Part shown: positions 12,881 through 24,845 of the stretch, piece by piece
How positions within the stretch are numbered: the first letter of the stretch is position 1
Layout: every line of letters starts with the position of its first letter
Notes under the pieces: model-generated
The model's input: the letters and a program-made list of their open reading frames with translations, nothing else
What the model was told of the DNA's origin: nothing
The model's database searches: none
Assembly: GCF_022605725.1 (NCBI RefSeq)
Contig: NC_065551.1
Coordinates: 28,644,001 to 28,708,000, forward strand
Origin: Anthonomus grandis grandis
Taxonomy: Eukaryota > Arthropoda > Insecta > Coleoptera > Curculionidae
DNA: 64,000 nt
Reading direction: 5' to 3'
Translations under genes and position numbers: made by a program

Positions 12881-13914
12881 ACATATTATTTGAGGAAAAA
12901 TGTCGTCAACAGTGCCTCAGAAAATAGTAATGACAAAAAAATAACCAAAATCAACCAAGATAAAACAGAGACCAAAACCATTGACCCAAACAAATTATTA
13001 ATTGATAGGCACTAAATAATAATCAAGTTTTACCAAACCCCAAAGAACATTAATCATATATGAAATATATATTAAACTTACAATATTAATATTAATTAAC
13101 AGTAAATATCAGTAGTCTGTATCAAAGTTATCTGATGTACTGAAAGAAAAAAAGGCATTATAAAATTTTAAAAAATTTATTAAATATAAATTAAGAGCAT
13201 TTTAGAAAGAAATATATATTAAAAACATACATATACAAACATCGCCGATTGGTAACATTAGGGATCAAGATTCTCACTCTCCCTAGACGTTAGACCAGAT
13301 GTATCAAAACTGCTGTAATACTGCTTAAATATCTCATTTGTTTTTTAATTAGACACAAATTATACGTGTCGATACTATTAAGCATCTTTCAATCAAAAAT
13401 TAAATCATTGATGTTATATAAAATAAAAAAATTTAAAACCTTATCTTTAATTTTGATCATTTTAAGAAATAAATTTAGTTAAAATAATTATATTTATTAA
13501 TAGGCTTGTTTTTGCAAAAGTTCATCTGGAACTCCATTACGACAATTTAATATCTCTCAAAATAAACGGCTTTTCTTTAGATATATTTTCTTAAAAAATA
13601 CACGACCTTATTATTCGTTAAAGAGACGCTAAAGCTTCCTTTATTTGCCCCATATACAAAGCTGCATTAAATATATAACTAGAATTTATGTTGCTTCGGG
13701 ATGCTTAGTGATATTATTTATAGACCAGCAGCACCAGAAAAAGAGTGCCAACAAAAGCTTTTTTAATTTGTTAAGGTAAAAAGCTGTTTGGAAAATTGGT
13801 CTTTTGTCTTAGCACCTATTTTTTTACAAAGAAGTAATAAAATATTAGTAGTAGTAATTGGTAGCAGAATTTAGTAAAAAATGTATTAATCATTTATTTA
13901 ACAGCTTCATTTTT

Positions 13915-14050
13915 ATGCGATATCTTATTGATGTTGATCATACTAATCTCCAAAGAATCCTCAATCTCACCATAAGTCACCTGAATATCTTTTATTGGGT
14001 AATTCTTACAAAGTATTAATGTGTTCTTGAACAACTGGTTTTGGATTACC
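13915..14050 (-). pseudogene. possible mariner transposase N-terminal remnant
   Basis: Minus-strand frames give NPKPVVQEHINTL and, after a frameshift, DIQVTYGEIEDSLEISMINI. The order resembles the mariner DNA-binding region (..VT...I..V..LV.ED..VTY.EI...L.IS..SI..IL). The match is short and broken, so this is a tentative call. Confidence 0.35.
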
Positions 14051-15006
14051 TTATATTCTTTAAAAATAGGAGAACCTCAACCCGTAAAGACCTGAATAAC
14101 CTTTTTGCTTACACAAAATGTTCAGGTCACTACGAGTTAAAGACACACATCATACTCACTGACGTTAAATGGCTCGTAAAGAAATTTAGTAATAAATTCT
14201 CTTTCTGCCTGGTATCATACTGTTGAGACATACACATCTACATAATGATAAAATGTAAATGTACACATGTTCACAAACGCATTCACAGTAATCTCTATAA
14301 CTCAGTCTGTAGACCAACCTCAATAATCAAGTCTACCGTGATCTATTATGCAATAGATAGAAACTCTTTTTTTAATGTATTTAAAATTATTGTTAGGAAA
14401 TCTGAAATACTTTTATAAAAATAATTATTGTTTCCATAATTGAAATTGAGAAACCGAGTTTAAAAGATCATGATTTTTTGCTAATCTAAGTTTTTCTCTT
14501 AAAGATTTTAGATTTGATTTTGTTTATTTCTTTCAACTTTATTTATTTAATGCATTTTTGAAAAAAATATAATTATATATTTATAAAAAAAAATTTTTTT
14601 TGTATAAAATTTTGAGTAAATTGCAGGCCTATTTATTTTATTTAGGCACAAAAATTTATTAACCTTAAATTTTAGATTAAGGTTTATTGCAATTTATTTC
14701 AGACTAGATTAGGCCGATTTTCCTTTTTTTTTTTGATACAACTATTACGTTTTCTTTTATGCTGCAAAAAAAACTGGAAATAAATAACAAGGACCACAGG
14801 TATTTTTATTATATATTTTATTAAACATATACCATTAATATTTTGACCATCAACATTTATTCCCAAACAAAAGTTTATTACAAGAAATATTTATATTGCT
14901 AACTATGACTTTTAATATTTTTATAGATATTAAAATAAAAACACACAAAACGCCTTTTTAGTAACCACTTATTCTTAAGTATCAACTATCGTTTAAAAAA
15001 CTAACT

Positions 15007-15012
15007 TTTATT
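15007..15012 (-). terminator. poly(A) signal of the Kekkon-like gene
   Basis: AATAAA on the minus strand begins 13 bp past the stop codon at 15027-15025. It is close, so the true cleavage site may use a later signal. Confidence 0.35.
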
Positions 15013-15024
15013 TTAAAAAAAAAC

Positions 15025-18000
15025 TTAATTTCTTAACGTCCCTGGGGTTAAATTGTTAGAATTTGTAGGACTTCTTGCCATTAAGTACTTTGTTAGTTCG
15101 CTTTCGAATTTTTTAAAATCCACCGAATCCTGAATTGAATTCGAGTTCGGGGATGATATTATTTTATTGCTTATATTGTAACTACTAACTCCTGAAGATG
15201 AAGACGGCGTGGAAACGCTGTCCTTCATCTGTTCCTGACATATCGTGTCACAAGTCTCCTTCATTTTTGTTAACTGCTTTTGCAACACCCTGTATTCTTC
15301 TAAAAATTTCTCAAGCTGAGCAGCATGGTAGTCATAAGGGTTGGAATTTAAAGTGTGCAAGTCTTGCATAGGAGACAAACGAGTTTCTAAACACTTTACA
15401 TCTAATAAAGGCGTCGCATTAAAATTTGAAACCTTGTCATCTCTGGTTAAATTAAGCATACTTCCGCTGGATTTTTTTATTGCTCTACTCTTCCCTATAG
15501 AATTTGCTAAAGGGTATCTCTGAGCTTCAATCGATGCCCTTCTGGTAAAGCTTTCTGAGCTGCTGGTACTTGCATACCTGCTTTCAGGCAACAAGGGTGA
15601 TTGGCTGTCACTACTTTTATACCTTAATAAGTCCCTCTTTCTTGGCAAAGTACAAAATAATTCATTGATATCATTCGCACTTCCGTTTTCACTTTGAGTT
15701 CTGCTCTTATTGTTTTGTGAGTAGCTCGAATGTCCTACAACGTCTGGCACCTGCCTAAGCACGTTCGTCATGGAGTAAATGGGATTCGGAATAGTTTTCC
15801 ATGCTGGCGCAGTCGTGTGGATCACCGGGTTTTCGTTAGTGGTCCACGTGTTAGATGTACCATACGTTGATTTGGGATTCTTCCTGATATTGTCTCTAGA
15901 AAAAAATAAAAACTAACAATAATGTATACAAGATTAGGCTACAAGAAATAACATGAGTAGTTTAAGGAATAATGTTATAAGATTTTTTTTTTATAAATAT
16001 TTTTTTTTGGTAATCTACGAATTTAATAATATTTTCCAAAAATTTTTTTTTCCGAATGAAAACTTTGAAAATTAAAATTTCATGGTCCTGATTACTAAAG
16101 TTTATAAGGTTTTCTGTCAATTGGCCATGCCTCACGTAAAATAGTTGTCGCTCTAAGCCGGATTTTCCTCAGCTTCATCATTTTGTAATTACCCAATAAA
16201 TTATTATAGGTTGGATTTCCTTACTTTGAATTTGCCTTCGTATAATGACAAAGTAACCGTTCAATCGAAATGAATTACTAAATCGCAACAGTTGAATGAT
16301 AGAACCGGATGTACAAGCAACGCATAGTTGCCTTTATTTCTGATAAATTAAACATGATAGACAAATTATAGGTAGACTCAATATGAACCATTGCCCCACA
16401 AGACAAAAACGATTGTCTGTGATAAGTGAAGGATCACAGAAATTTTTAATTTTTTAATATTTAATACCAGTAATTCATATGGTATTAAGGAATACATAAG
16501 CAATGAAAGGAAATTTGTTGGAAAATATGCACTATATAGTAAGGAATTTAGAATTATTTAGCAACCTGATCACCTGGTATTACAGTAATAATAGACATTC
16601 AAGGGCTCTATTTATTTTATCGGGCTGCTTGGCAAATGGTAAAGCATTGAATATGTATCTTAGCAACTTTATTGCCTCTAAACTTAAAGATCCTTTAAGA
16701 GTATCATGGTGAATAACGATAGTATATATTATCAAATTTTTGCTTGTTTCCTCTACTTTACTTTCAAGCTACATAGAGTCCTTGACTTAAAAATATCTTT
16801 CTATATACATTTTAGTAGTAAGACCTCTTAGTTATTAGATACCAGGCCATAGTTAAGTGCAAATACCAGGTGTTCAGTTTACTGTAAAGTGCTCGTTTTT
16901 AGTACAACATTTAATACATCAACTCTGAATCATTTACTCTAGTCATCATACCTACATAACTAATCTTATAACTTATCGAGTTCTATCATTCCATTATCCT
17001 TGGCAAAACAAGGAGTTATAAGGACTTTAAATAATGTCTCCTCAGAATTTCCAAATAAAAAATTAAGAGTTCTAAGAAAAATCTTATTAAAGGATTAAAA
17101 AGGAGTTATTCTGTTACTGTGAGATGATATAGACTCAATAAAACTTCACTCATAAAAGTGACTCATATAATAGAAGGAAAAATAACCCGACTATCGAGAG
17201 CTGAATATATGGACTTTAATGAGATTACTTTTTATATTAAAATTATTATTTAATTGTATGTTTACTTCATTGGAGTCCTGAAAAACGAATAATTGCAATG
17301 ATTTTTCTGTCCCTCTTTCGCCACGAATTTCTGTAAAATTCAGTTACAACTAACATAAAATTCCTTAAACCGGATCATTTGGCTTGAATAAAATGAGCCA
17401 ATTTTTTACACTCTTTAGAAGATTGCAAATGTACATTGCTTTGGATCACTTGGATTGGACTTTTTATACCCTTAATAACATTGGTACATTATTGTTTCCC
17501 TAATATAATGCAACTAGTTTCATAGTTTTACATTTAGTTCTTTTCAAGATATCTGACTTTTAGTGGCACTAGGTCCATTAAGGACAATCGTTCTTTGAAC
17601 TGTCAACGGATTTTGAAGTTAAATGACTTGTAAACTTTTGCTTTGATCTTTTTACACTTTAAATGATATTTGTAAAGCATAGATTTCTTAATGCAACGCA
17701 GCTAGTTTTATAGTTTTTCCTTCGATAGTTTTCAAGGTAATTGAGTTTAAGTGGCACTAGGTCTACTAAGGACAATCGTTCTTTAAACTGGAAACTGACT
17801 TTGAAGTCGCATGATTTGTAAAGTTTTACTTGGATCTTTTTACACCATTTATAATATGTGTACAATATAGTTTCCTTAATATAATGCAACTAGTTTCATA
17901 AATTTGCCTTTAACAGTATTCAAGATATTTAATTTTTAATGGCACTAGGTCTACTAAGGACAATCGCTCTTTGAACTGTTAACTGACTTTGAAGTCGCAT

Positions 18001-21000
18001 GATTTGTAAAGTTTTATTTGGATCTTTTTACACTATTTATAGCATTTGTACAATATGGTATTCTTAATATAATGCAACTAGTTTCATAGATTTGCCTTTA
18101 AGAGTTTTTAAGATATTTAACTTTTAATGGCACTAGGTCTACTAAGGACAATCTTTGAAGTGGAAACTGACTTTGAAGTCGCATGATTTGTAAAGTTTTA
18201 CTTGGATCTTTTTACAGTCTTATCAACTTTTGTACAGCATATTTTTTTTAATATAAAGCTCTAGTCTCATAATTTTATCTTCAGTAGTTTTCAAGACATT
18301 TAACTATTAGTGGCACCTAATTACTAAGTCTACTAAGGACAATCGTTCTTTAAACCTTCAATTGACTTTGAAGTCGGATGACTTGTAATCTTTTACTTGG
18401 GCCTTTCTATATTCTTGACAACATTTGTACACCATAATTTTCTTAATATAATGTAACTAGATTTATAGTTTTAACTTTAGTAGCTTTTAAGATATTTGAC
18501 TTTTAATGGCACTAGATCCACTAAGGACAATCGTTCTTTGAACTGTCAACTGGCTATGAAGTCAAATGACTTGTAGCCCTCGATAGTCTGGTTACAAGGG
18601 AATATTTATGACTAAAAGATTATAAAGTTAAAGAAATAATAGAAAAAATTCAAAGAGATATCAAATGATAAAGTTTAGAATAAGGTGTAACTAGTAGTTT
18701 CCTTAAAGAAGTGAATTATTGCTGATCAGATGACACCCATAATCCACTATTGAGAGAAACTATAGAAATTATTATGATTTTAATAAAAAAGGTGTTAGTG
18801 TTAGTTTTTTTAACTTCTAGAGCAGCTAATTATTGTTAGAGAACTTGGAGAAGACCATGTGTAATCGTTGTATATTGCTCTTAATCTTTAAATATGGAAT
18901 TTATAGTAGCTTAAATGCTACGAAAATACTATTCCACAAATTACTTTAACCCAGATGCGATAGGCATTTCAATAGTTCTCGTATCATCGTATTTCATTTA
19001 CCGTTGGATACCAGAGCATCCCATGTTTTAGCAACAGGTTGAACACCTAATCTCATGTTACCTACGAGAATTACAACTATTTTGTATATGTTCGCATAGA
19101 TTGTGCTTATGTTTTAATTTAATATACATTTAGGTAATATGCATATTTCGCTTGTAGCCTCTTAATTAAGTTTAAGTGCAGATTACTTAAGTAGAATTAA
19201 ATATATGTTACGCTTTTTTAATTTTACTAGAAAACATACCCAACAAGTCAATTTCTAAGGCCAGAATATATTTAATTCATGTGATTTATCTGAGACAATT
19301 TATTACAGTCATAATCTAGGATCGCGTTTTTATGAGACTTTCGCATCTGAGTTAGTGCAATTTATGCCTATACTACAAAACCAACAATATAAACAATACA
19401 CTACCTAGATCCGACTTCGTTTTCTTTACTTGGAGTCGAAGTGCCCATCGCACTAGCTGATACTTGGTTAGGTTGTTCTTCGTTGGTCCATTTCTTCTCG
19501 TTTGAAGTACCAGGCGTCGTAATCTCCAAAGTACTTTCCTCTTCTTCATCATTTTCATGGTCCGTGTCCACACCAGGAACTACACTATAGTCGCCGTTTT
19601 TCTTCGGTATTGTTATCAAAGCATTATCTTCCTTACTCACTCCACCGTTTGCACTTCGCTGACAGACTTTTTGTTTGAGCTCGATTTTTTCGTAATTATC
19701 CTCGCGACCGCACTCTTCACTGTGCCACTTTAGTAGGCGCTTTTTTCGGACACTAATAAAACCTGCCGCAATTAAACAGCAGGAAAATGTCAAAATTATA
19801 CCGAACAAGAGACCGATTATCAAAAGTTTATGTGAAAACTGAATGTCACTATTGTTTTTTGCCACTGTTAAAGTAACTACCGCTTCTGATTTGCCCGCTT
19901 TATTCTCAGCCACGCACATGTATGTACCTGCATCTTGCAGTTCTGCACTATAAATTGTAAGTTCACTTACATTTAATTTTTGATTCACTATATACAACTT
20001 TTTACCACTTAATGGAGCTGCACCACTTATATTCATTAAAACCTTGTTTCTAAGAAGCCACTTTACGTCCGGCCTAGGTATGCCATCAATGTTACAAGAT
20101 ATTGTCACATTTTTGCCTTCGACACCGTGAGTTTTCCCTTCGCTGGAGTAAATTTTGGGTGAGCATGCAAATTCGTCCAGATCCAACATCTTCCAGGATT
20201 TGTCTTGCAGCCTTTTTGGAGCTTGACAGATTGGTGGAATATCGTAGGGCACATTTTGACGTAGCATCCAATTTCTTAGTTCGCCTAGCTTACAGGAGCA
20301 ATTCCAAGGATTACCTGTCAAAGAGTAAACAAGTTTTTATTTATGAGCTAATTTCAAACTGTATTTATATATATAAGATAAAAATATTACCTGATAACTC
20401 AAGCCCGTGCAAATTCCTGAGAATAGTAAATGAAGTAGCCTCAACTTCTGTCAATCGATTATTATCAAGTTTGAGCCATTTTAGTGAGTCTTCTAATCCA
20501 ACAAACGCTCTTAGATCTATTTTGTTGATTTTACAACTAGATAGATCTAGCTTAAATAGCTGTGGAACACTGCTGAATGCTGCATTAGATACAATTTGTA
20601 TTGGATTATTGTTTAAATGTAACTCTCTGAGTTCTGATATGGACTCAAAACTATCTGTTGGTATGGTGCTGAGCTGATTGTAGCTCAAGTCTAACTCAAC
20701 TAAATTAATAAGATCTTTAAATGCGTATCTCTCTATAGTTTTTAGGTTACATTTGGCTATGAAAATCTTTTGTAGATTCACCAAGCCAGCGTTACTGAAT
20801 TCACCATTTTTAAGAGAGCTTATCGGGTTGTCTCTTAAATCTAATATTTGCGTCCCACTATCCAAAACTGGGGGAACACTATTGAGATCGGCATGCTGAC
20901 ATATGACAGATTCTTTTCCATATTTCCATTTGCACTCGCATAAACGAGGACACTCGGCCATTATTGTGGGTGTTAGTATAACGAAAATGAGTGGACATAA

Positions 21001-21021
21001 CAGGAACTGATTCACGTTCAT
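15025..21021 (-). CDS. kek: Kekkon-like LRR-Ig transmembrane protein (three coding exons)
   Basis: Minus-strand CDS: exons 21021-20391, 20314-19405 and 15895-15025. Junctions are TCAG|GTAATA...TTTGACAG|GTAAT (phase 1) and TCTAG|GTAGTG...TTTCTAG|AGACA (phase 2); joined they make 803 aa plus stop. Residues 1-23 are a signal peptide. An LRR N-cap follows (C24, C28, C30, C41), then leucine-rich repeats to about 210. The LRR C-cap begins NPWNCSC (C216, C218, C240, C261). One Ig domain has C284, W296 and the DAGTYMC box with C344. The membrane segment is about 374-398, followed by a basic stop-transfer (RKKRLLKW). The ~405-residue cytoplasmic tail is Ser-rich with a likely coiled coil at 694-729. 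This order and length match Drosophila Kekkon proteins (about 650-1020 aa), single-pass proteins of which Kek1 inhibits EGFR; which paralogue this is cannot be told. The C-terminus (TPGTLRN) is not a classic PDZ ligand. The last exon is assigned from frame, splice fit and polarity. Confidence 0.87.
15896..19404 (-). other. large second coding intron of the Kekkon-like gene
   Basis: This 3.5 kb phase-2 intron carries a ~188 bp tandem array (17434-18585). A somewhat GC-richer stretch lies near 16130-16420. No other gene was seen inside it. Confidence 0.75.
17434..18585. repeat. ~188 bp tandem repeat, about six copies, intronic
   Basis: The core GGCACTAGGTCTACTAAGGA recurs in variants at about 17565, 17753, 17941, 18129, 18312 and 18498. 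Each is followed by CAATCGTTCTTTGAACTG, a GACTTTGAAGTCGCATGA segment, CTTGGATCTTTTTACA and AATATAATGCAACTAGTTTC. Copies are diverged, so the array is old. It lies inside the second coding intron of the Kekkon-like gene. Confidence 0.88.
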
Positions 21022-21133
21022 TCTGGAACTTTTGGTATTAATACTGTTGTAGCTATCGATGAGATGTTTGAGTCTCCTCTTCTTCTTCGGTGTCCATAAT
21101 ATAGTTAGAGCAGTGGAATTTTAGTGTTAGAAT
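21022..21133 (-). other. 5' UTR exon part of the Kekkon-like gene, with upstream ORF
   Basis: A good acceptor (CTTTTTATTTACAG|ATTCT) on the minus strand puts a 5' UTR exon boundary at 21133, joined directly to the coding start at 21021. A 14-codon upstream ORF (MDTEEEEETQTSHR) spans 21097-21053 and ends 31 bp before the main ATG. The more distal 5' exon and promoter were not found. Confidence 0.5.
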
Positions 21134-23109
21134 CTGTAAATAAAAAGGTACTTTAGTTAAACAGCAGCAAAAGACAATAAAAAAATAGGTCACTAAGTTG
21201 GTGTTGTAAGTAAGCAAGAGAGGAGAGAATTTATTTATCATTTGATAGTCAATATTTTTTTCACTTATTACTTAAATTACAAAATTATCAATTAAATAGA
21301 AAATTATCTTAGTAGAAAAATATCGTTAACTCATGTGGAAAATTTAAGATAAAAAACATATGTATATAATAAGTAACATTGCATCAGTTTACTCAAAAAT
21401 ACTAATAGTAGGAAAAGAGGCTATATGCTCTTAATGCCATCTAGGTATAATATATTCAGGGAATCATTAAATCAACTTTAAATTAAGAAATTATTAAATA
21501 TGAACAAGAAATTGATAATTTTGATCAATATCATAAAGTTTTCTAGTTATAATAAATATTTGTCGAAACTTTACTCTTGTAGAATGAAAAATTTAATGCA
21601 AGAAGACAGGATATAGTTATAGGGTATAGTTACAAGATCCAGGAAAAACGTTGGCAATATTGGTCAAAGCAGAATTTCCCCATAGATAAACTTTTAATCC
21701 CTCAAGGGATTTAATTCGGTATAAATAAAATAAATTTATAGTCTAAAAAAGGAAAATAAACATGTTTTTACTTAGAGCTTAGCAAGTAAGTAACTTAGAC
21801 CTGAATTTCTAGAGGATGATCTCTAGAAGGCTATTTAAAGATGTCTGGCAAACATTTCAAATATTAAAGGTTTGGATTTAAATACACTTATTAAAGATTT
21901 AATGTATGCATTAGAAGATTAATAAATAATTTAATGAAAAATTCTAAAGTACCTACTAAAGAAACTTTGTAATAAAAACAAATAAAATGATACATATATG
22001 ATAATAAATAACGAGAATTTTGGTAAAAGAAAGTTGATTAAGCTTTTAATATAAATTATATTAACTAGATTAAACCAAGTAGAAATAAAAACGATAAATT
22101 CAATAGAAAAATACGCGAAAGGAAAAAGCGGTTTTTATATAACTTTACTACTTTCAATTTATATAGCCACTTCTCTACTGCGAAATAGATACTTATACGA
22201 GCCATATATAGTGGAGAAACAGAGAAATATCATCTATTTCAAAGAAATTATTAAAAGGTTTCAATAAGTAGTTTTTCCTGGTTATATATAGCTCATACTA
22301 AAAGCTAGAAAATAAGATTGTATGGAATATGTACTTTGACTAAATCCCAAAATTTAAAGTGAGCTAAACTGCTGATACCTAAATGAACTTACTCAGGTAT
22401 AATTAAAAATAAAGAATAATTAATTTGTAGCCTAAATAAAGTAAACTAAAATGATCTAAAATTAATTTGGGAGAATTCAGAATACAGAATAATCTGAAAA
22501 AAATAGATAAGTAATGCCTTTGCAGGATAATTTTAATTGAATGGTATATACATATAAGGTTTCATCTTCATTCTACTTAAAAACTCCGAGTGAGCTAAAA
22601 ATTTTCTATACATATTTACTTTATCAGAAATTCTGATTTATAAATTTTATTGACTTATTGATATACATATGGGTTAACAGCATAAAATCACAATATTAAA
22701 TAAGTTAGATCAAAAACATTGGTCTTTTTTTTATTTTTAGCTAAGGATTGTTATAATGCACTAACGCTTATATTAAATATATCACAGTTAAAATTTTTTA
22801 GCAGTCCCATATGCCTATCCAGTGGGTTATGAATGCCATAAGCTGTTCTATGAAAAGAGGTATTAAAAGTGTTGTAATGAAAACATAGAGTATAAGTAGG
22901 AACATTTTAGTGAATCTGACTTAGGAAGTTTGGAGAATCAATAAATATAAATCCAAGAATAACCTTTTATACATACAAAACACAGTTCCCAACATATATT
23001 GACGGAAGTAAAGTCAAAGACTTTCCAAAAATAATATTATTTGTATGGTAGTCACAATACCCAAGAAATTTATGTTGCACTTGCTCTAGAGTTTCTATAT
23101 GAAAATAGA

Positions 23110-23330
23110 AAGTTCAAACCACTGAGCAATGCTGGATCTACTAACATGGATCTGACCTGATAATCGATTAAACTGGCAACGTCCCATGAAAGGGATTTAT
23201 CCATGCGGTTTAATTGCCCGTAATTGGTTGCATTTAAAAGTATTGACTCATATTGAAGTATCTAATGACAAGGGCTTCCGTGTCATTTCGTGTTACTTAA
23301 GTTGGTATGTCTAGTGTTCCATGATTATAA
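23110..23330. promoter_or_regulatory. GC-richer island, possible enhancer
   Basis: Base composition is clearly richer than the flanks. The stretch contains clustered homeodomain-like cores (TAATCGATTA, GCCCGTAATTGG, GGTTTAATTG). It is in no ORF and matches no repeat in the window. Assignment as regulatory is inference. Confidence 0.25.
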
Positions 23331-24119
23331 TTATGCAAAATTGCATAGGAAATAACCATGAATGTTTTATTTATAATAATTTTATTTTAATTATTTCTAT
23401 TATTTAATTTTCTATTTACGCCGTTTTCTTAGATAGCATGGTTATATTAAATTGACTGAACTTTAAGTGACTCCACTCTTTATTCCAAAAATAACAAACA
23501 AATAAAACCCCTGAAATCCCCCTTGAATATTTTAAACTAATTTAATAAGACGAAACTTTTTAGCCGGATATACTCTAATTCCATACCAAACTACTTAGTC
23601 ACAAACATGCCCTCGAATTTCTAGACTTAATTGGGCATGATTATGAAGGATTATAATTGGACTCCCTAAGGACGAAGAACTGACTTTGAAAATTAACTTC
23701 AAAATGATAATGGTCCCAGCTCTCTCGCTGTATAGCACATATTATGATGCTCCAGTTAAGCGCTTTGATATTGTGTTTCTATATGGGATAAACAGATGAC
23801 CTTAGGAATGCGTATTTTGATATTTAACGTTCACTGAATAAGTCTCTGCCTTTTATTTTATATGAAGAAAGTAAAATAGTTCTTGTTTTAAGTTTTGTCA
23901 AGAATTAGATACTTTAAAACTGACTTTGAGTACAATAAAAAATATTCCAAATTATTCATTTAATTAATTATAAAAAGTGTCTTAATTATTAATTTATAGG
24001 AAACCGTCAGCTTTAGTATTTCACTTATTAGGATTTCAGTTATTTTTAACTAAACATACAAAAATATTTAAAACTAAAGTAAGTTTTTATTATTTTTCAC
24101 AAAAATTAAGCGATCGTAT

Positions 24120-24845
24120 TTTTAATTGCTTAAATTTGTACAAATATCTCGCACAAAAAAAATGGTGGCGTATACAAACAACAAATAAATTTTAAATAGG
24201 TAACCATTTGCGACGTCATTGCATTAAAATTTAAATTTCAAAAATAGCATCTTATTAATTTTTGTTTTCGGTCAAGTATGCGTTTTGCAAAAAAATTTAT
24301 TTAAGGTTTTTTCTTAGCTGTTAAATAATAAACATGCTGGTAATTTGTCAGTTAATTTTAAAGCATTTTATTTTTTTTATGGAGGCCCGAGACGTGCTGA
24401 GATATGATTTTTAATTATTTATTTCTAAACGAAACAAAAAATTCCATGTTATACGCAAAAAAATTTAAGAGACCAAAAAGTTTCATTTTTAGATGCTTTA
24501 TTTAAAAGAAATATCATACTTACAAAAAATGTACCGGGCGATATTTTTTTTACAAAAAAATCATCCGACTTAGCCCGTGGGCACGCCCCTGAAATTTCTA
24601 GGCCAGATGTGAGAATTCCAAAAGGTACCTTATAAAGTGAGTAACAAAATGTAAAGATTTCAACAAATTCGGTAAATGCGTTTATGAGATATTAATAAAA
24701 AACCGATTTAAAAAAAAAGCTTAACACCCTGTATCTCAAAGACAAAGCATTTCCGGACATATGTTTATATGAACTTTTTTACTTAAAAAATGACAAGGAA
24801 TCACCCCTTAAAATTAAAGTCATCACTTATGTTACACCCTGTATA
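24120..24845. repeat. dispersed repeat with CACCCTGTATA terminus
   Basis: The segment contains GC-richer pieces such as GTGGGCACGCCCCTGAAATT and CAAAGCATTTCCGGACATAT and ends at ACACCCTGTATA (24832-24844). The same terminus appears inverted at 33056-33067. This is likely a non-coding DNA-transposon derivative; the boundaries are approximate. Confidence 0.4.

Larger units (their letters stand above)
11604..13297. mobile_element. candidate transposon relic bounded by ~50 bp inverted repeats
   Basis: The left arm, 11604-11656 (CTAACGTCTAAGGAGAGTGG...), matches the reverse complement of 13241-13297 (CTAACGTCTAGGGAGAGTGA...) with a few substitutions over about 50 bp, ending at the shared GGCGATG. 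The 1.7 kb interior carries two minus-strand coding remnants (11608-11750 and 12560-12880). This arrangement fits a DNA transposon with terminal inverted repeats, but no target-site duplication was found and the superfamily is unknown. Two fragments of one dispersed repeat in opposite orientation would look similar. Confidence 0.4.

Noticed and set aside
14041..14226. 61-codon plus-strand frame
   Set aside because: No family signal, and the minus strand gives a better (though weak) mariner-like reading of the adjoining DNA.
15341..15523. 60-codon plus-strand frame
   Set aside because: Antisense to the last exon of the Kekkon-like gene.
19373..19573. 66-codon minus-strand frame rich in Lys/Arg/Trp
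   Set aside because: Out-of-frame reading of Kekkon-like exon 2; the true frame continues the Ig-TM protein.
20102..20677. 191-codon plus-strand open frame
   Set aside because: It is the antisense shadow of the Kekkon-like LRR exons and crosses an intron; no domain.
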